64,000 nt of DNA from Streptomyces sp. DG2A-72 (lineage in GTDB: Bacteria > Actinomycetota > Actinomycetes > Streptomycetales > Streptomycetaceae). Below are positions 1-10,115 of the stretch, piece by piece. Every line of letters starts with the position of its first letter. The first letter of the stretch is position 1. A program made the position numbers and the translations under genes. The DNA lies in contig NZ_JASTLC010000001.1 in assembly GCF_030499575.1 (NCBI RefSeq), positions 2,628,001 through 2,692,000 of the forward strand, read 5' to 3'. Under the pieces are notes generated by a model. That model saw only the letters and a program-made list of their open reading frames with translations, ran no database searches and was not told where the DNA came from.

Positions 1-100
1 CCAGCGTCTCGACGCCGTCGCGGGCGGCGGCGAGTGCGGTGGCGGCGGCGACGGTCGTACGGCCGCTGCCGCCCGGGCCGGTGATCAGGATGGTGCGCAT
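1..100 (-). CDS. ArsA/MinD-like P-loop ATPase, N-terminal fragment cut by window edge
   Basis: Only the first 33 codons are inside the window, reading from an ATG at 100 towards position 1. The N-terminus is a beta strand followed by a nucleotide-binding loop GPGGSGRTT at residues 8-16, the hallmark of ArsA/ParA-type ATPases. The usual Walker A lysine before Thr-Thr is replaced by Arg14, and the second, signature lysine of the deviant Walker motif is Pro9. Streptomyces carry ArsA-like ATPases of unknown cargo, so an arsenite role should not be assumed. The SRPBCC gene upstream is on the same strand, about 205 bases away. Substrate and full length cannot be judged. Confidence 0.7.
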   Translation of the reverse strand, partial: MRTILITGPGGSGRTTVAAATALAAARDGVETL

Positions 101-166
101 GGGTTTGAACCGTAACGGACGTGACGCTCAGCCCTCGTATCAAGGTGCCCGGCGCTGGTGCTCAGG

Positions 167-203
167 GGTCGGCCGCGCAGCCCGGCGCTGACGGGTTGCC
201 GCC
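167..203. repeat. Divergent member of the dispersed intergenic repeat (variant C)
   Basis: The segment contains CGCGCAGCCCGGCGCT followed by CGGGTTGCCGC. It resembles a second copy at 53989-54027, which has CGCGCAGCCCGGCGCT followed by GCGGGGTGCCGC. Both share the GTCGCGCAG or GCCGCGCAG edge with the main repeat family but have a different hairpin body. It lies in the 205-base gap between the ArsA-like gene and the SRPBCC gene. Confidence 0.55.
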
Positions 204-233
204 CGCGGCTACGCAGGCCGACGGGGCTGCAAC

Positions 234-270
234 CCCCTGAGGGGCGCGGGGAACTGCGCGACCAGCCCCC
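234..270 (+). repeat. Dispersed intergenic repeat, type A copy 1
   Basis: CCCCTGAGGGG is followed by CGCGGGGAACTGCGCGACCAG and C runs. The same unit is found at eight other places in this window. It combines a short CCCC/GGGG hairpin with a nearly invariant right half. It lies 36 bases beyond the stop codon of the SRPBCC gene on the minus strand. Confidence 0.85.
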
Positions 271-305
271 ACTCACCCGCAGCCCGCGTCCTACGGATGA
301 ACCCC

Positions 306-752
306 CTACTCCACCGGCCCCGACTCCACCCGCTTCTTCAGTCCCGCCAGCGCTCGGTCCGTGATGACCTTTTCGGCCTTGCGCTTGATCATGCCGAGCA
401 TGGGGATCTTGACGTCGACGGTCAGCCGGTAGGTGACCTCGGTCGAACCGGCGCCGGCCGGCTTGAGGATGTAGGAGCCGTCGAGGGACCGCAGCATCTG
501 GGACTTCACCAGCGTCCACGACACCTCGTGCTCACCGGTCCAGGTGTACGCCAGCGTCTGGTCGTCCTTGATCGCCCCGGCGTCCATGACCAGACGGACC
601 TCCTCGGCCCGCCCCTTCCCGTCCGTCCGGAGGACCTCCGCCTCCTTCACCTCGCCGGTCCAGTCCGGGTAGCGGGCGAAGTCGGCGATCACCCCCATGA
701 CGTCGGCCGGTGCCGCCTCGATCGTGATGCTCGAGCTGGTGTGTTCCGCCAT
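306..752 (-). CDS. SRPBCC (START-like / polyketide cyclase-dehydrase) family protein
   Basis: A 148-residue single-domain protein. The N-terminal pattern SITIEAAPADVMGVIADF, then YPDWTG near residue 31, is typical of the SRPBCC fold group that includes polyketide cyclases, CoQ-binding Coq10-like proteins and many small actinobacterial proteins. The fold forms a deep hydrophobic pocket for lipids or aromatic ligands. No catalytic residue can be assigned and no signal peptide is seen, so it should be cytoplasmic. The start is the ATG at 752. It precedes the ArsA-like ATPase on the same strand but is separated from it by two repeat elements, so co-transcription is uncertain. The ligand is unknown. 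Confidence 0.85.
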   Translation of the reverse strand: MAEHTSSSITIEAAPADVMGVIADFARYPDWTGEVKEAEVLRTDGKGRAEEVRLVMDAGAIKDDQTLAYTWTGEHEVSWTLVKSQMLRSLDGSYILKPAGAGSTEVTYRLTVDVKIPMLGMIKRKAEKVITDRALAGLKKRVESGPVE

Positions 753-881
753 CGCCGTGGCTCCTCCAGATGCGGGCCGGTAGATCGTCCAGATCTCATG
801 CGCACTATGTGTGCAGCGTGAAGGCTACCGCGCGCCCGATCTGCCGACTTCACCCCCATGGCCCGCCTTGCCGGAAAGCAC

Positions 882-1679
882 TCACCACTCCAGCGCCCAC
901 GGCTTCCCCGTCCCCGCGAAGTGCCCGACGTTCACGCACTCCGTGGCCCCGAGCCGCATCCGGCGGACGAGGGGTTGGTGGACGTGGCCGAAGAGGGCAT
1001 AGCGCGGCCTGGTCCGGCGGATCGCCGCCAGCAGCGCCCGGCTGCCCCGCTCGAAACGTCGCGCCACGGTGTCGTAGACCAGTTCGGGGACCTCCGGAGG
1101 GATGTGCGTGCAGAGCACGTCCACCTCCCCCACCGCCTCGATCTTCGCCGCGTATTCCTCGTCGCTGATCTCGTACGGCGTGCGCATGGGCGTGCGGAGT
1201 CCGCCGCCGACGAAGCCGAAGACCCGGCCGCCGATCTCCACCCGCTCCCCGTCGAGGACGGTCGTGCCCGGCCCGGCGTACTCGGCCCACAAGGGCGGCA
1301 TGTCGACATTGCCGTACGTCGCATACGTCGGCGTCGGGAACGCGGCGAACATCTCGGCGTACTGCTTGCGCACCGCCTTCTCGATCGCGGCGGCGCGGTC
1401 CCCGCCGATGCCCGCCCACAGGCTCGCCCCGAACTGCCGTGCCTCCTCGAAGCGCCGGGCGGTGCGCAGCTCGACGATACGGTCGGCGTTCTCGACGCCG
1501 AACAGGTCGGGGAAGATGCCGCGCGAGTGGTCGGCGTAGTCGAGGAACAGCACCAGGTCGCCCAGGCAGATCAGGGCATCCGCAGCGTCACCGGCTCTGG
1601 CCAGGTCGCGGGCGTTACCGTGCACGTCACTGACCACATGAATGCGTGTCCTGCGGTTACCCGGTCGTGAGGGTGCCAT
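882..1679 (-). CDS. Calcineurin-like metallophosphoesterase
   Basis: A 265-residue protein with every metal-ligand block of the calcineurin-like fold: SDVHGN at 17-22, GDL at 40-42, GNVD at 123-126, His192 in THIPPE, and GHVH at 231-234. Such enzymes hydrolyse phosphomono- or diesters with a dinuclear metal centre; the substrate cannot be told from sequence. No signal peptide is present. I chose the ATG at 1679 because the first beta strand begins right after it and the open frame further upstream encodes no recognisable domain. It is transcribed away from the acyl-CoA ligase gene, and the two share a 288-base control region. Confidence 0.9.
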   Translation of the reverse strand: MAPSRPGNRRTRIHVVSDVHGNARDLARAGDAADALICLGDLVLFLDYADHSRGIFPDLFGVENADRIVELRTARRFEEARQFGASLWAGIGGDRAAAIEKAVRKQYAEMFAAFPTPTYATYGNVDMPPLWAEYAGPGTTVLDGERVEIGGRVFGFVGGGLRTPMRTPYEISDEEYAAKIEAVGEVDVLCTHIPPEVPELVYDTVARRFERGSRALLAAIRRTRPRYALFGHVHQPLVRRMRLGATECVNVGHFAGTGKPWALEW

Positions 1680-1854
1680 GGCGATCAAGGGTAGGCCTGT
1701 GCGATGTCCGTGAACAGTGCAGGCTGGACCTGCGGTTGCTGGCACGGCCTCAAAACCGTGAACTACTGTGCAAGAAGGAACACCAATCTGTGTGACGCAG
1801 CGAACATCTCGCCGGGACCCCCTGTCGAAGAAGCCATACCGGCGGGTAACGTCC

Positions 1855-1900
1855 GGGCAGTCCACTAGTACTCAGGGTTTCAATCATTGAGTACCTGCCC
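1855..1900. promoter_or_regulatory. Nested inverted repeat upstream of the acyl-CoA ligase gene
   Basis: Perfect arms GTACTCA (1868-1874) and TGAGTAC (1888-1894) flank 13 bases. A second outer pair GGGCAG (1855-1860) and CTGCCC (1895-1900) encloses them. It lies 68-113 bases before the TTG start at 1968. It could be an operator or an RNA hairpin in the leader; nothing in the sequence decides between these. Confidence 0.4.
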
Positions 1901-1967
1901 GAGCCTTGGACCGCACCGTCGCAGCACACAACGTCGTGGCGCCGGCGCCCTATGAGGAGCAGCAGTC

Positions 1968-3764
1968 TTGCGCGAGTTCAGCCTTCCGGCTCTGTACGAA
2001 GTCCCTGCGGACGGCAATCTCACCGACATCGTCCGTAGAAACGCCGCGCAGCATCCCGATGTCGCCGTGATCGCCCGCAAGGTGGGCGGTGCGTGGCAGG
2101 ACGTGACGGCCACCGCGTTCCTGGCGGAGGTGCACGCGGCCGCCAAGGGCCTGATCGCGTCCGGTGTGCTGCCGGGTGACCGGGTCGGCCTGATGTCCCG
2201 TACCCGCTACGAATGGACGCTGCTCGACTTCGCGATCTGGTGTGCGGGCGCGGTCACCGTGCCGGTGTACGAGACCAGCTCGCCGGAGCAGATGCAGTGG
2301 ATCCTCGGTGACTCGGGCGCCACGGCCTGCGTCGTGGAGATGGACAGCCACGCGGCAGCCGTCGAGTCGGTGCGCGACCGGCTGCCCGCCCTGAAGCACG
2401 TCTGGCAGATCGAGGCCGGCGGGGTCGAGGAGCTGGGCCGGCTCGGGCAGGACGTGTCCGACGAGACGGTCGAGGAGCGCAGTTCGCTGGCGAAGGCCGA
2501 CGACCCGGCGACCATCGTCTACACGTCCGGGACCACCGGCCGCCCCAAGGGCTGTGTGCTCACCCATCGCAGCTTCTTCGCGGAGTGCGGGAACATCGTG
2601 GAGCGCCTGCGTCCGCTGTTCCGCACCGGCGAGTGCTCGGTGCTGCTGTTCCTGCCGCTCGCGCATGTCTTCGGACGGCTCGTGCAGGTCGCGCCCATGA
2701 TGGCGCCGATCAAGCTGGGCAACGTTCCCGACATCAAGAACCTCACCGACGAGCTGGCCGCGTTCCGGCCGACGCTCATCCTGGGCGTGCCGCGCGTCTT
2801 CGAGAAGGTCTACAACAGCGCACGCGCCAAGGCCCAGGCGGACGGCAAGGGCAAGATCTTCGACAAGGCCGCGGACACCGCGATCGCGTACAGCAAGGCG
2901 CTGGACACCCCGTCGGGCCCGTCGATCGGCCTGAAGATCAAGCACAAGACCTTCGACAAGCTGGTCTACAGCAAGCTGCGGGCCGTGCTGGGCGGCAAGG
3001 GCGAGTACGCCATCTCCGGCGGCGCCCCGCTGGGCGAACGGCTCGGGCACTTCTTCCGCGGCATCGGCTTCACGGTCCTGGAGGGCTACGGCCTGACCGA
3101 GTCCTGCGCCGCGACCGCCTTCAACCCCTGGGACCGGCAGAAGATCGGCACGGTCGGGCAGCCGCTGCCGGGCTCCGTGGTGCGGATCGCGGACGACGGT
3201 GAGGTGCTGCTGCACGGGGAGCACCTGTTCAAGGAGTACTGGAACAACCCGGGCGCGACCGAGGAGGCGCTGGCCGACGGCTGGTTCCACACCGGGGACA
3301 TCGGCACCCTCGACGAGGACGGCTACCTCCGGATCACCGGCCGCAAGAAGGAGATCATCGTCACCGCGGGCGGCAAGAACGTCGCCCCGGCCGTGATCGA
3401 GGACCGGATCCGTGCGCATGCGCTGGTCGGGGAATGCATGGTGGTCGGTGACGCGCGGCCGTTCGTCGGCGCGCTGATCACCATCGACGAGGAGTTCCTG
3501 GGCCGCTGGGCGGCCGAGCACGGCAAGCCGGAGGGCTCCACCGCGGCGTCGCTGCGTCAGGACCCGGATCTGCTCGCGGAGATCCAGAGCGCTGTCGACG
3601 ACGGCAACGCCGCGGTGTCGAAGGCGGAATTGGTGCGGAAGTTCCGCATTCTGTCCTCCCAGTTCACCGAGGATTCGGGCCACCTGACGCCGTCCCTGAA
3701 GCTCAAGCGCAATGTGGTGGCGAAGGACTACGCGGACGAGATCGAGGCCATCTACCAGAAGTAG
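1968..3764 (+). CDS. AMP-forming long-chain fatty acid-CoA ligase (FadD-type)
   Basis: A 598-residue adenylate-forming enzyme that activates a fatty acid with ATP and loads it onto CoA. Visible motifs are the P-loop YTSGTTGRPKG near residue 185, GYGLTES near 374, WFHTGDIG near 438, GRKKEIIV near 457, and a C-terminal catalytic-lysine segment LKLKRNVV near 577. Length and motif spacing fit the long-chain FadD15-like group of actinobacteria rather than acetyl-CoA synthetases. The start is TTG at 1968, supported by GAGGAG about eight bases upstream. The gene is convergent with the GMC oxidoreductase, with only 16 bases between stops. Chain-length preference cannot be read from sequence. Confidence 0.93.
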   Translation: MREFSLPALYEVPADGNLTDIVRRNAAQHPDVAVIARKVGGAWQDVTATAFLAEVHAAAKGLIASGVLPGDRVGLMSRTRYEWTLLDFAIWCAGAVTVPVYETSSPEQMQWILGDSGATACVVEMDSHAAAVESVRDRLPALKHVWQIEAGGVEELGRLGQDVSDETVEERSSLAKADDPATIVYTSGTTGRPKGCVLTHRSFFAECGNIVERLRPLFRTGECSVLLFLPLAHVFGRLVQVAPMMAPIKLGNVPDIKNLTDELAAFRPTLILGVPRVFEKVYNSARAKAQADGKGKIFDKAADTAIAYSKALDTPSGPSIGLKIKHKTFDKLVYSKLRAVLGGKGEYAISGGAPLGERLGHFFRGIGFTVLEGYGLTESCAATAFNPWDRQKIGTVGQPLPGSVVRIADDGEVLLHGEHLFKEYWNNPGATEEALADGWFHTGDIGTLDEDGYLRITGRKKEIIVTAGGKNVAPAVIEDRIRAHALVGECMVVGDARPFVGALITIDEEFLGRWAAEHGKPEGSTAASLRQDPDLLAEIQSAVDDGNAAVSKAELVRKFRILSSQFTEDSGHLTPSLKLKRNVVAKDYADEIEAIYQK

Positions 3765-3780
3765 ACCGGCACTTGGGATC

Positions 3781-6783
<3,003 letters not shown>

Positions 6784-6787
6784 TCAG

Positions 6788-8023
6788 GTGGACAGTGCGG
6801 GCGCGAGGCGGTCGCTGGTATGGCTGCTCGGTACCTGGGGCCTGACCCGGCTGGTGCTGTTGTTGTACGTGTTCAAGGTGTTCGTCTTCCCGGGACCGGA
6901 CGTCACCAGCGATGTGTCGGTCATCTACCAGGGCTGGTTCGAGGTGCTGCGCACCGGCACCTTCCCGTTCGGCGACGTCACCTGGCAGTACCCGCCCGCC
7001 GCGGCCCTCGCGATCCTCTCCCCCGCGCTGCTGTTCTTCCTGGACTACGCCAGCGCCTTCTTCGTCCTCGCCTTCCTCGCCGACCTGGCCGTCCTCAGCC
7101 TGCTGCTGTACGCGGGACTGCGCCCCGGCCGGTCGCTGCGGGGCGCCTGGGTGTGGGGGGCGGGCGTCCCGCTGCTCGGACCGACCGTGTACGCGCGGTA
7201 CGACGTGATGGTCACGGCCGTGGCGGTGGCCGCGCTGCTCGCCGGGGCCCGGCATCCGCGGGCGATGGGCGCGCTGGTGGGGTTCGGCGCGATGCTCAAG
7301 GTGTGGCCGGTGCTGCTGCTGGTCGGCGCGGTGAGGCGGCGGGCCTGGGCGGCGGCCGGGGTGACGGTCCTGGCGCTGGCCGCGCTCTTCGCCGCCGCGA
7401 TGCCCGGCGCCTTCGCCTTCCTGACCTTCCAGCGGGACCGCGGCACCGAGGTCGAGTCGCTGGGCTCCCTGGTGTTCCATGTGGCCCGGCAGTTCGGCTG
7501 GAGCGGGGAGGTGCTGCTCAACTACGGCTCGGTCGAATTCCTCGGGCCGTATGTGAGCGTCGTGAGCACCGCCGCCCTGGCCCTGACCGGGCTCGCCTTC
7601 GGCTGGCTGCTGCTGTGGCGGCTGCTGGCCGGGCGGTTCGTGACGCACACCCTCGCCGACGCCGCGTTCGTGGCGGTGCTGATGTTCACGACGACGAGCC
7701 GGGTGATCAGCCCCCAGTACATGGTGTGGCTGGTCGGCCTGGCAGCCGTCTGTCTCTGCTTCCGCGCCAGTCCGATGCGGGTGCCCGCGGGGCTGGTCCT
7801 GGCGGCGTCCTTCGTGACGGTGCTGGAGTTCCCGGTCTTCTTCGCGCATGTCGTGGCGAGCGACTCCCTCGGCGTGACCCTGCTGTTCGTCCGCAACGGC
7901 CTGCTGGTGCTCGCCACCGTCATCGCGGCCCGGGAGCTGTGGCGGTCGTCCGTGTCGGGTGCCGAAGCGCTGCCCCTGCCCGCTCAGGCCACCCGCACCA
8001 AGGAGACCTCGGTCCCCTCCTGA
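6788..8023 (+). CDS. Polytopic membrane protein, GT87 / DUF2029-like glycosyltransferase
   Basis: A protein of about 411 residues with roughly ten hydrophobic spans, for example TWGLTRLVLLLYVFKVFVF near the start and several Leu/Ala/Val-rich helices later. Between spans 1 and 2 the loop carries SDVSVIYQGWF and TWQYPPAAAL. This acidic and aromatic first loop is seen in polyprenyl-phosphate-mannose-dependent GT-C enzymes of family GT87. Such enzymes transfer mannose outside the membrane. I chose the GTG at 6788, with an AGGGG sequence upstream; an ATG at 6716 would add 24 residues of low-hydrophobic sequence. It is divergent from the PimB-like gene. Function is family-level inference. Confidence 0.72.
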   Translation: MDSAGARRSLVWLLGTWGLTRLVLLLYVFKVFVFPGPDVTSDVSVIYQGWFEVLRTGTFPFGDVTWQYPPAAALAILSPALLFFLDYASAFFVLAFLADLAVLSLLLYAGLRPGRSLRGAWVWGAGVPLLGPTVYARYDVMVTAVAVAALLAGARHPRAMGALVGFGAMLKVWPVLLLVGAVRRRAWAAAGVTVLALAALFAAAMPGAFAFLTFQRDRGTEVESLGSLVFHVARQFGWSGEVLLNYGSVEFLGPYVSVVSTAALALTGLAFGWLLLWRLLAGRFVTHTLADAAFVAVLMFTTTSRVISPQYMVWLVGLAAVCLCFRASPMRVPAGLVLAASFVTVLEFPVFFAHVVASDSLGVTLLFVRNGLLVLATVIAARELWRSSVSGAEALPLPAQATRTKETSVPS

Positions 8024-8193
8024 CCGAGGAGCAGCAGACAGGGCCTGCGCTCAGCGGCGCAAGGTGGTCTCCCGCTCCAGATGCGACAGCTTCTCGGGGT
8101 TGCGCACGGCGTAGAGCCCGGTGATGAGGCCGTCGTCGATCAGCAGGACGACGTCGGCGCGAGGATGTCTAAGCGGGTCGGGCGAAGTCGGCA

Positions 8194-8280
8194 GCGCCCC
8201 GAAGGGGCGCGGGGAACTGCGCGACCAGCCGCGACGGCGCCGCAGCGGACCGACAACACCTCGCGGCACTTCCAGCGGAG
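8194..8280 (+). repeat. Dispersed intergenic repeat, type A long copy 3, inside the sigma pseudogene
   Basis: GCGCCCCGAAGGGGCGCGGG is followed by AACTGCGCGACCAGCC, then GACGGCGCCGCAG, ACCGACAAC and GCGGCACTTCCAGCG. The right-hand extension matches the copy at 21936-22020 almost block for block, which defines a longer form of about 85 bases. Its position within a coding frame shows that the element can insert into a gene. Confidence 0.85.
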
Positions 8281-8382
8281 CGCTCGGCGGCGGAGGCGAC
8301 CCCGCGCGGCCGGGCTCTTGGCGACGGCCTCGGCGATCTCGTCGTATCCGAGGTCGAACACCTCGCGCAGCACGAACACCGC

Positions 8383-8420
8383 CCTCCCCCACTGCCTCAA
8401 GGGCGTGGGAGGTGCCCCCA
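8383..8420. repeat. Second short hairpin repeat, GGGAGG type, inside the sigma pseudogene
   Basis: Read on the minus strand it is TGGGGGCACCTCCC, then ACGCCCTTGAGGCAG, then TGGGGGAGG. The arms CCTCCC (8383-8388) and GGGAGG (8407-8412) form a stem. It sits exactly between LAPT and the VFVLREV coding block of the sigma gene and introduces a stop. It is a different family from the type A repeat. I recall similar GGGGGCACCTCCC units in other Streptomyces genomes. Confidence 0.6.
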
Positions 8421-8642
8421 GGTCGGCGCGAGGGTCTCCAGCACCAGCAGCGCCCTGATCGACGCCCGCCCACCGCAACCAGGTCTCCCGCAGGACGTCC
8501 TCGGCGTCGGCGGCCGAGCCAAGCATCTCGTAGGCGACGGTGAACAGCAGGTTGCGGTGGGTGACGAATGCCTGGGTCACGCTGTCCATGCGGTCGTTCA
8601 TCTCCGCCTCCTGCCCGTTCGCTCCCGGCGGGCACGGCAGCA

Positions 8643-8933
8643 CCCGGGGAAACCGCGCTCCGGCTCCACCTGGTCGCCGCCTGGCGGCACAGCACCGTGT
8701 TCACCGAGGCCGAGCGGGCCGCGCTGGCGCTCGCCGAGGAGGGCACCCGGCTCGGCGATCACGGCGTGTCCGACGAGACCTGGGCCGAGGTGCGCAGGCA
8801 CTACGACGACGACCAGGTCGGTGCGCTGGTCTGCCTGGTCTCCTTGATCAATGCGGCCACCCGGATGAACGTGATCGTGCACAATCCGGGGGGCTCGTAC
8901 GAGCCCGGCATGTTCGCCGGCACGTCGAGCTGA
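8643..8933 (+). pseudogene. Carboxymuconolactone decarboxylase (AhpD-like) remnant, N-terminus lost
   Basis: The frame gives ETALRLHLVAAWRHSTVF, then EAERAALALAEEGT, VSDETWAEVRRHYDDDQV, LVCLVSLINAATRMNVIV and NPGGSYEPGMF. This is the C-terminal two thirds of a CMD/AhpD-like protein. The N-terminal helices with the redox CxxxC are missing, and no start with a ribosome site precedes the homologous part. Genes of this family are commonly partnered with ECF41 sigma factors as regulon targets. Here the remnant faces the broken sigma gene, with the junction at about 8602-8643, so both partners decayed together. Confidence 0.75.
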
Positions 8934-8976
8934 CCGGAGGACCGCAACCGCATCATCACAGGGGAGACGCCCACGC

Positions 8977-10068
8977 ATGAATACGCCACGGACCGACGGG
9001 GCATCCGTCCGGATCGGCGCGCTCGTTCCGCTGACCCGGCCCGGCTGGGCCGAGGCGGGCCGGCACCTGCTCGCCGGACTCGAACTGGCCGTGTCCGAAG
9101 TCAATGAGGCCGGCGGGATCGACGGAAGACCGCTGGAGCTGGTGGTCCGGGACACCGCGGCCGATCCGCAGCGGGCCGCGGCAGCCGTGGATGAACTGGC
9201 CCGCCTGGGCGTGGCCGCGGTGGCGGGCGAGTATCACAGCGTCGTCGCCCGCGCCGCTGCCGCCCGGGCCGACGCCCTCGGTCTGCCGTTCCTCTGCTCG
9301 TCGGCGGTTCTCGACGCGCTCATCCAGCAGCCGACACAATGGGTCGCGCGTCTCTCCCCGCCGCAGTCCCGTGGCTGGCAGCTGTACGCGGACTTCCTCC
9401 TCGGCGCGGGCCACAGCCGCATCGCCGTGGCAGCCCAGCCGAGTCTCTACTGGGCTGCTGGGACCCGCGTTCTGCGGGACCACCTCGCTTCACGCGGCGG
9501 CACCCTCGTCGAACTCGACATGAGCGCGCTCACCCCCACGGCCGTGTGCGACGAACTCGTCGGCCACCGCGCGACAGCTCTCCTCCTTCTGGTCGGCCAC
9601 CCGGAACCGGCCGTTTCGATCGTCCAGTCCGTCCGTGGCGACCAGCGCCTCGCCGGGATACTGATCGGTGCTCCGGCCGGGCAGCCGGAGTTCGCCGAGT
9701 GGGCGGCGCTGCTGGGCGACGACGGCGCCGCGGTCCCGTTCCTGCGCTACCTGCCCGAGCGCCTCACCCCACTCGGTGCACGGGTCGAGACGGCCCTGCG
9801 CGAGCGGCTGGCCGAAGCGCCCTCGTTCGTCGCCTTCGAGGGCTACGACACGATCGCCGTCCTCGCCGATGTGCTGCGTTCTCACGGCACCGACCGGGCA
9901 CGCACCGCCGCATCCTGGCCGAGCGTCGCAGTCGACGGCACCCGCGGGAAGATCCAGTTCTCCCGCACGCCGGGCATCAGCGTCTGGCAATGGGCTTCGA
10001 CGCCGATCCAAGTCGTCGACCGGGATCCGGCGGAACCCGGTCGCTTCCGTGTCCTTCACACCGGCTGA
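8977..10068 (+). CDS. Periplasmic-binding-protein-like (Leu/Ile/Val type) protein without signal peptide
   Basis: A 363-residue protein with the Peripla_BP_6 layout: IGALVPLTRPGW near the start, AGLELAVSEVNEAGGIDGR near 30-48, a VRDTAADPQRAA block, and FEGYDTIAVLADVL near the end. The family binds branched-chain amino acids or amides for ABC importers. The protein begins MNTPRTDGAS and enters the first beta strand by residue 12, leaving no room for a signal peptide or lipobox. No permease or ATPase gene is nearby. It may act as a cytoplasmic ligand sensor, or the gene may have lost its export signal. The start ATG at 8977 has GGGGAG about ten bases upstream. Confidence 0.8.
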   Translation: MNTPRTDGASVRIGALVPLTRPGWAEAGRHLLAGLELAVSEVNEAGGIDGRPLELVVRDTAADPQRAAAAVDELARLGVAAVAGEYHSVVARAAAARADALGLPFLCSSAVLDALIQQPTQWVARLSPPQSRGWQLYADFLLGAGHSRIAVAAQPSLYWAAGTRVLRDHLASRGGTLVELDMSALTPTAVCDELVGHRATALLLLVGHPEPAVSIVQSVRGDQRLAGILIGAPAGQPEFAEWAALLGDDGAAVPFLRYLPERLTPLGARVETALRERLAEAPSFVAFEGYDTIAVLADVLRSHGTDRARTAASWPSVAVDGTRGKIQFSRTPGISVWQWASTPIQVVDRDPAEPGRFRVLHTG

Positions 10069-10115
10069 ACCCGTGCGGGACGAGCTTGCCGACGGCGACC
10101 CGGTCGAGCCCGGCG

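Larger units (their letters stand above)
8051..8601 (-). pseudogene. ECF41/SigJ-type sigma factor, inactivated by deletion and two repeat insertions
   Basis: Read on the minus strand from an ATG at 8601, the first part is intact ECF region 2 (LLFTVAYEMLGSAADAEDV, then TWLRWAGVD). The frame then shifts directly into a region-4 lead-in ALLVLETLAPT, so about 70 codons are missing. A hairpin repeat (8383-8420) interrupts the sequence before VFVLREVFDLGYDEIAEAV, and a copy of the type A dispersed repeat (from 8194) follows KSPAA. The C-terminal tail survives at 8051-8165 as DDGLITGLYAVRNPEKLSHL, which is characteristic of the SnoaL-like domain of ECF41 factors. Most of region 4.2 and the SnoaL domain are gone. 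The product cannot be functional. Decay of an accessory stress regulon is inferred. Confidence 0.85.

Noticed and set aside
770..881. TGCGCAC-TAT-GTGTGCA near 799-816 as an operator
   Set aside because: The arms do not pair fully and there is no promoter-like sequence at a sensible distance, so it may be chance.
1950..3683. A 577-codon open frame antisense to the acyl-CoA ligase gene
   Set aside because: It has no domain motif and is dominated by Arg, Gly, Asp and Val. It is the frame shadow expected opposite a high-G+C gene. The same holds for the long frames at 20424-22103, 21923-23722 and 38271-40535 (plus) and at 57615-59024 (minus).
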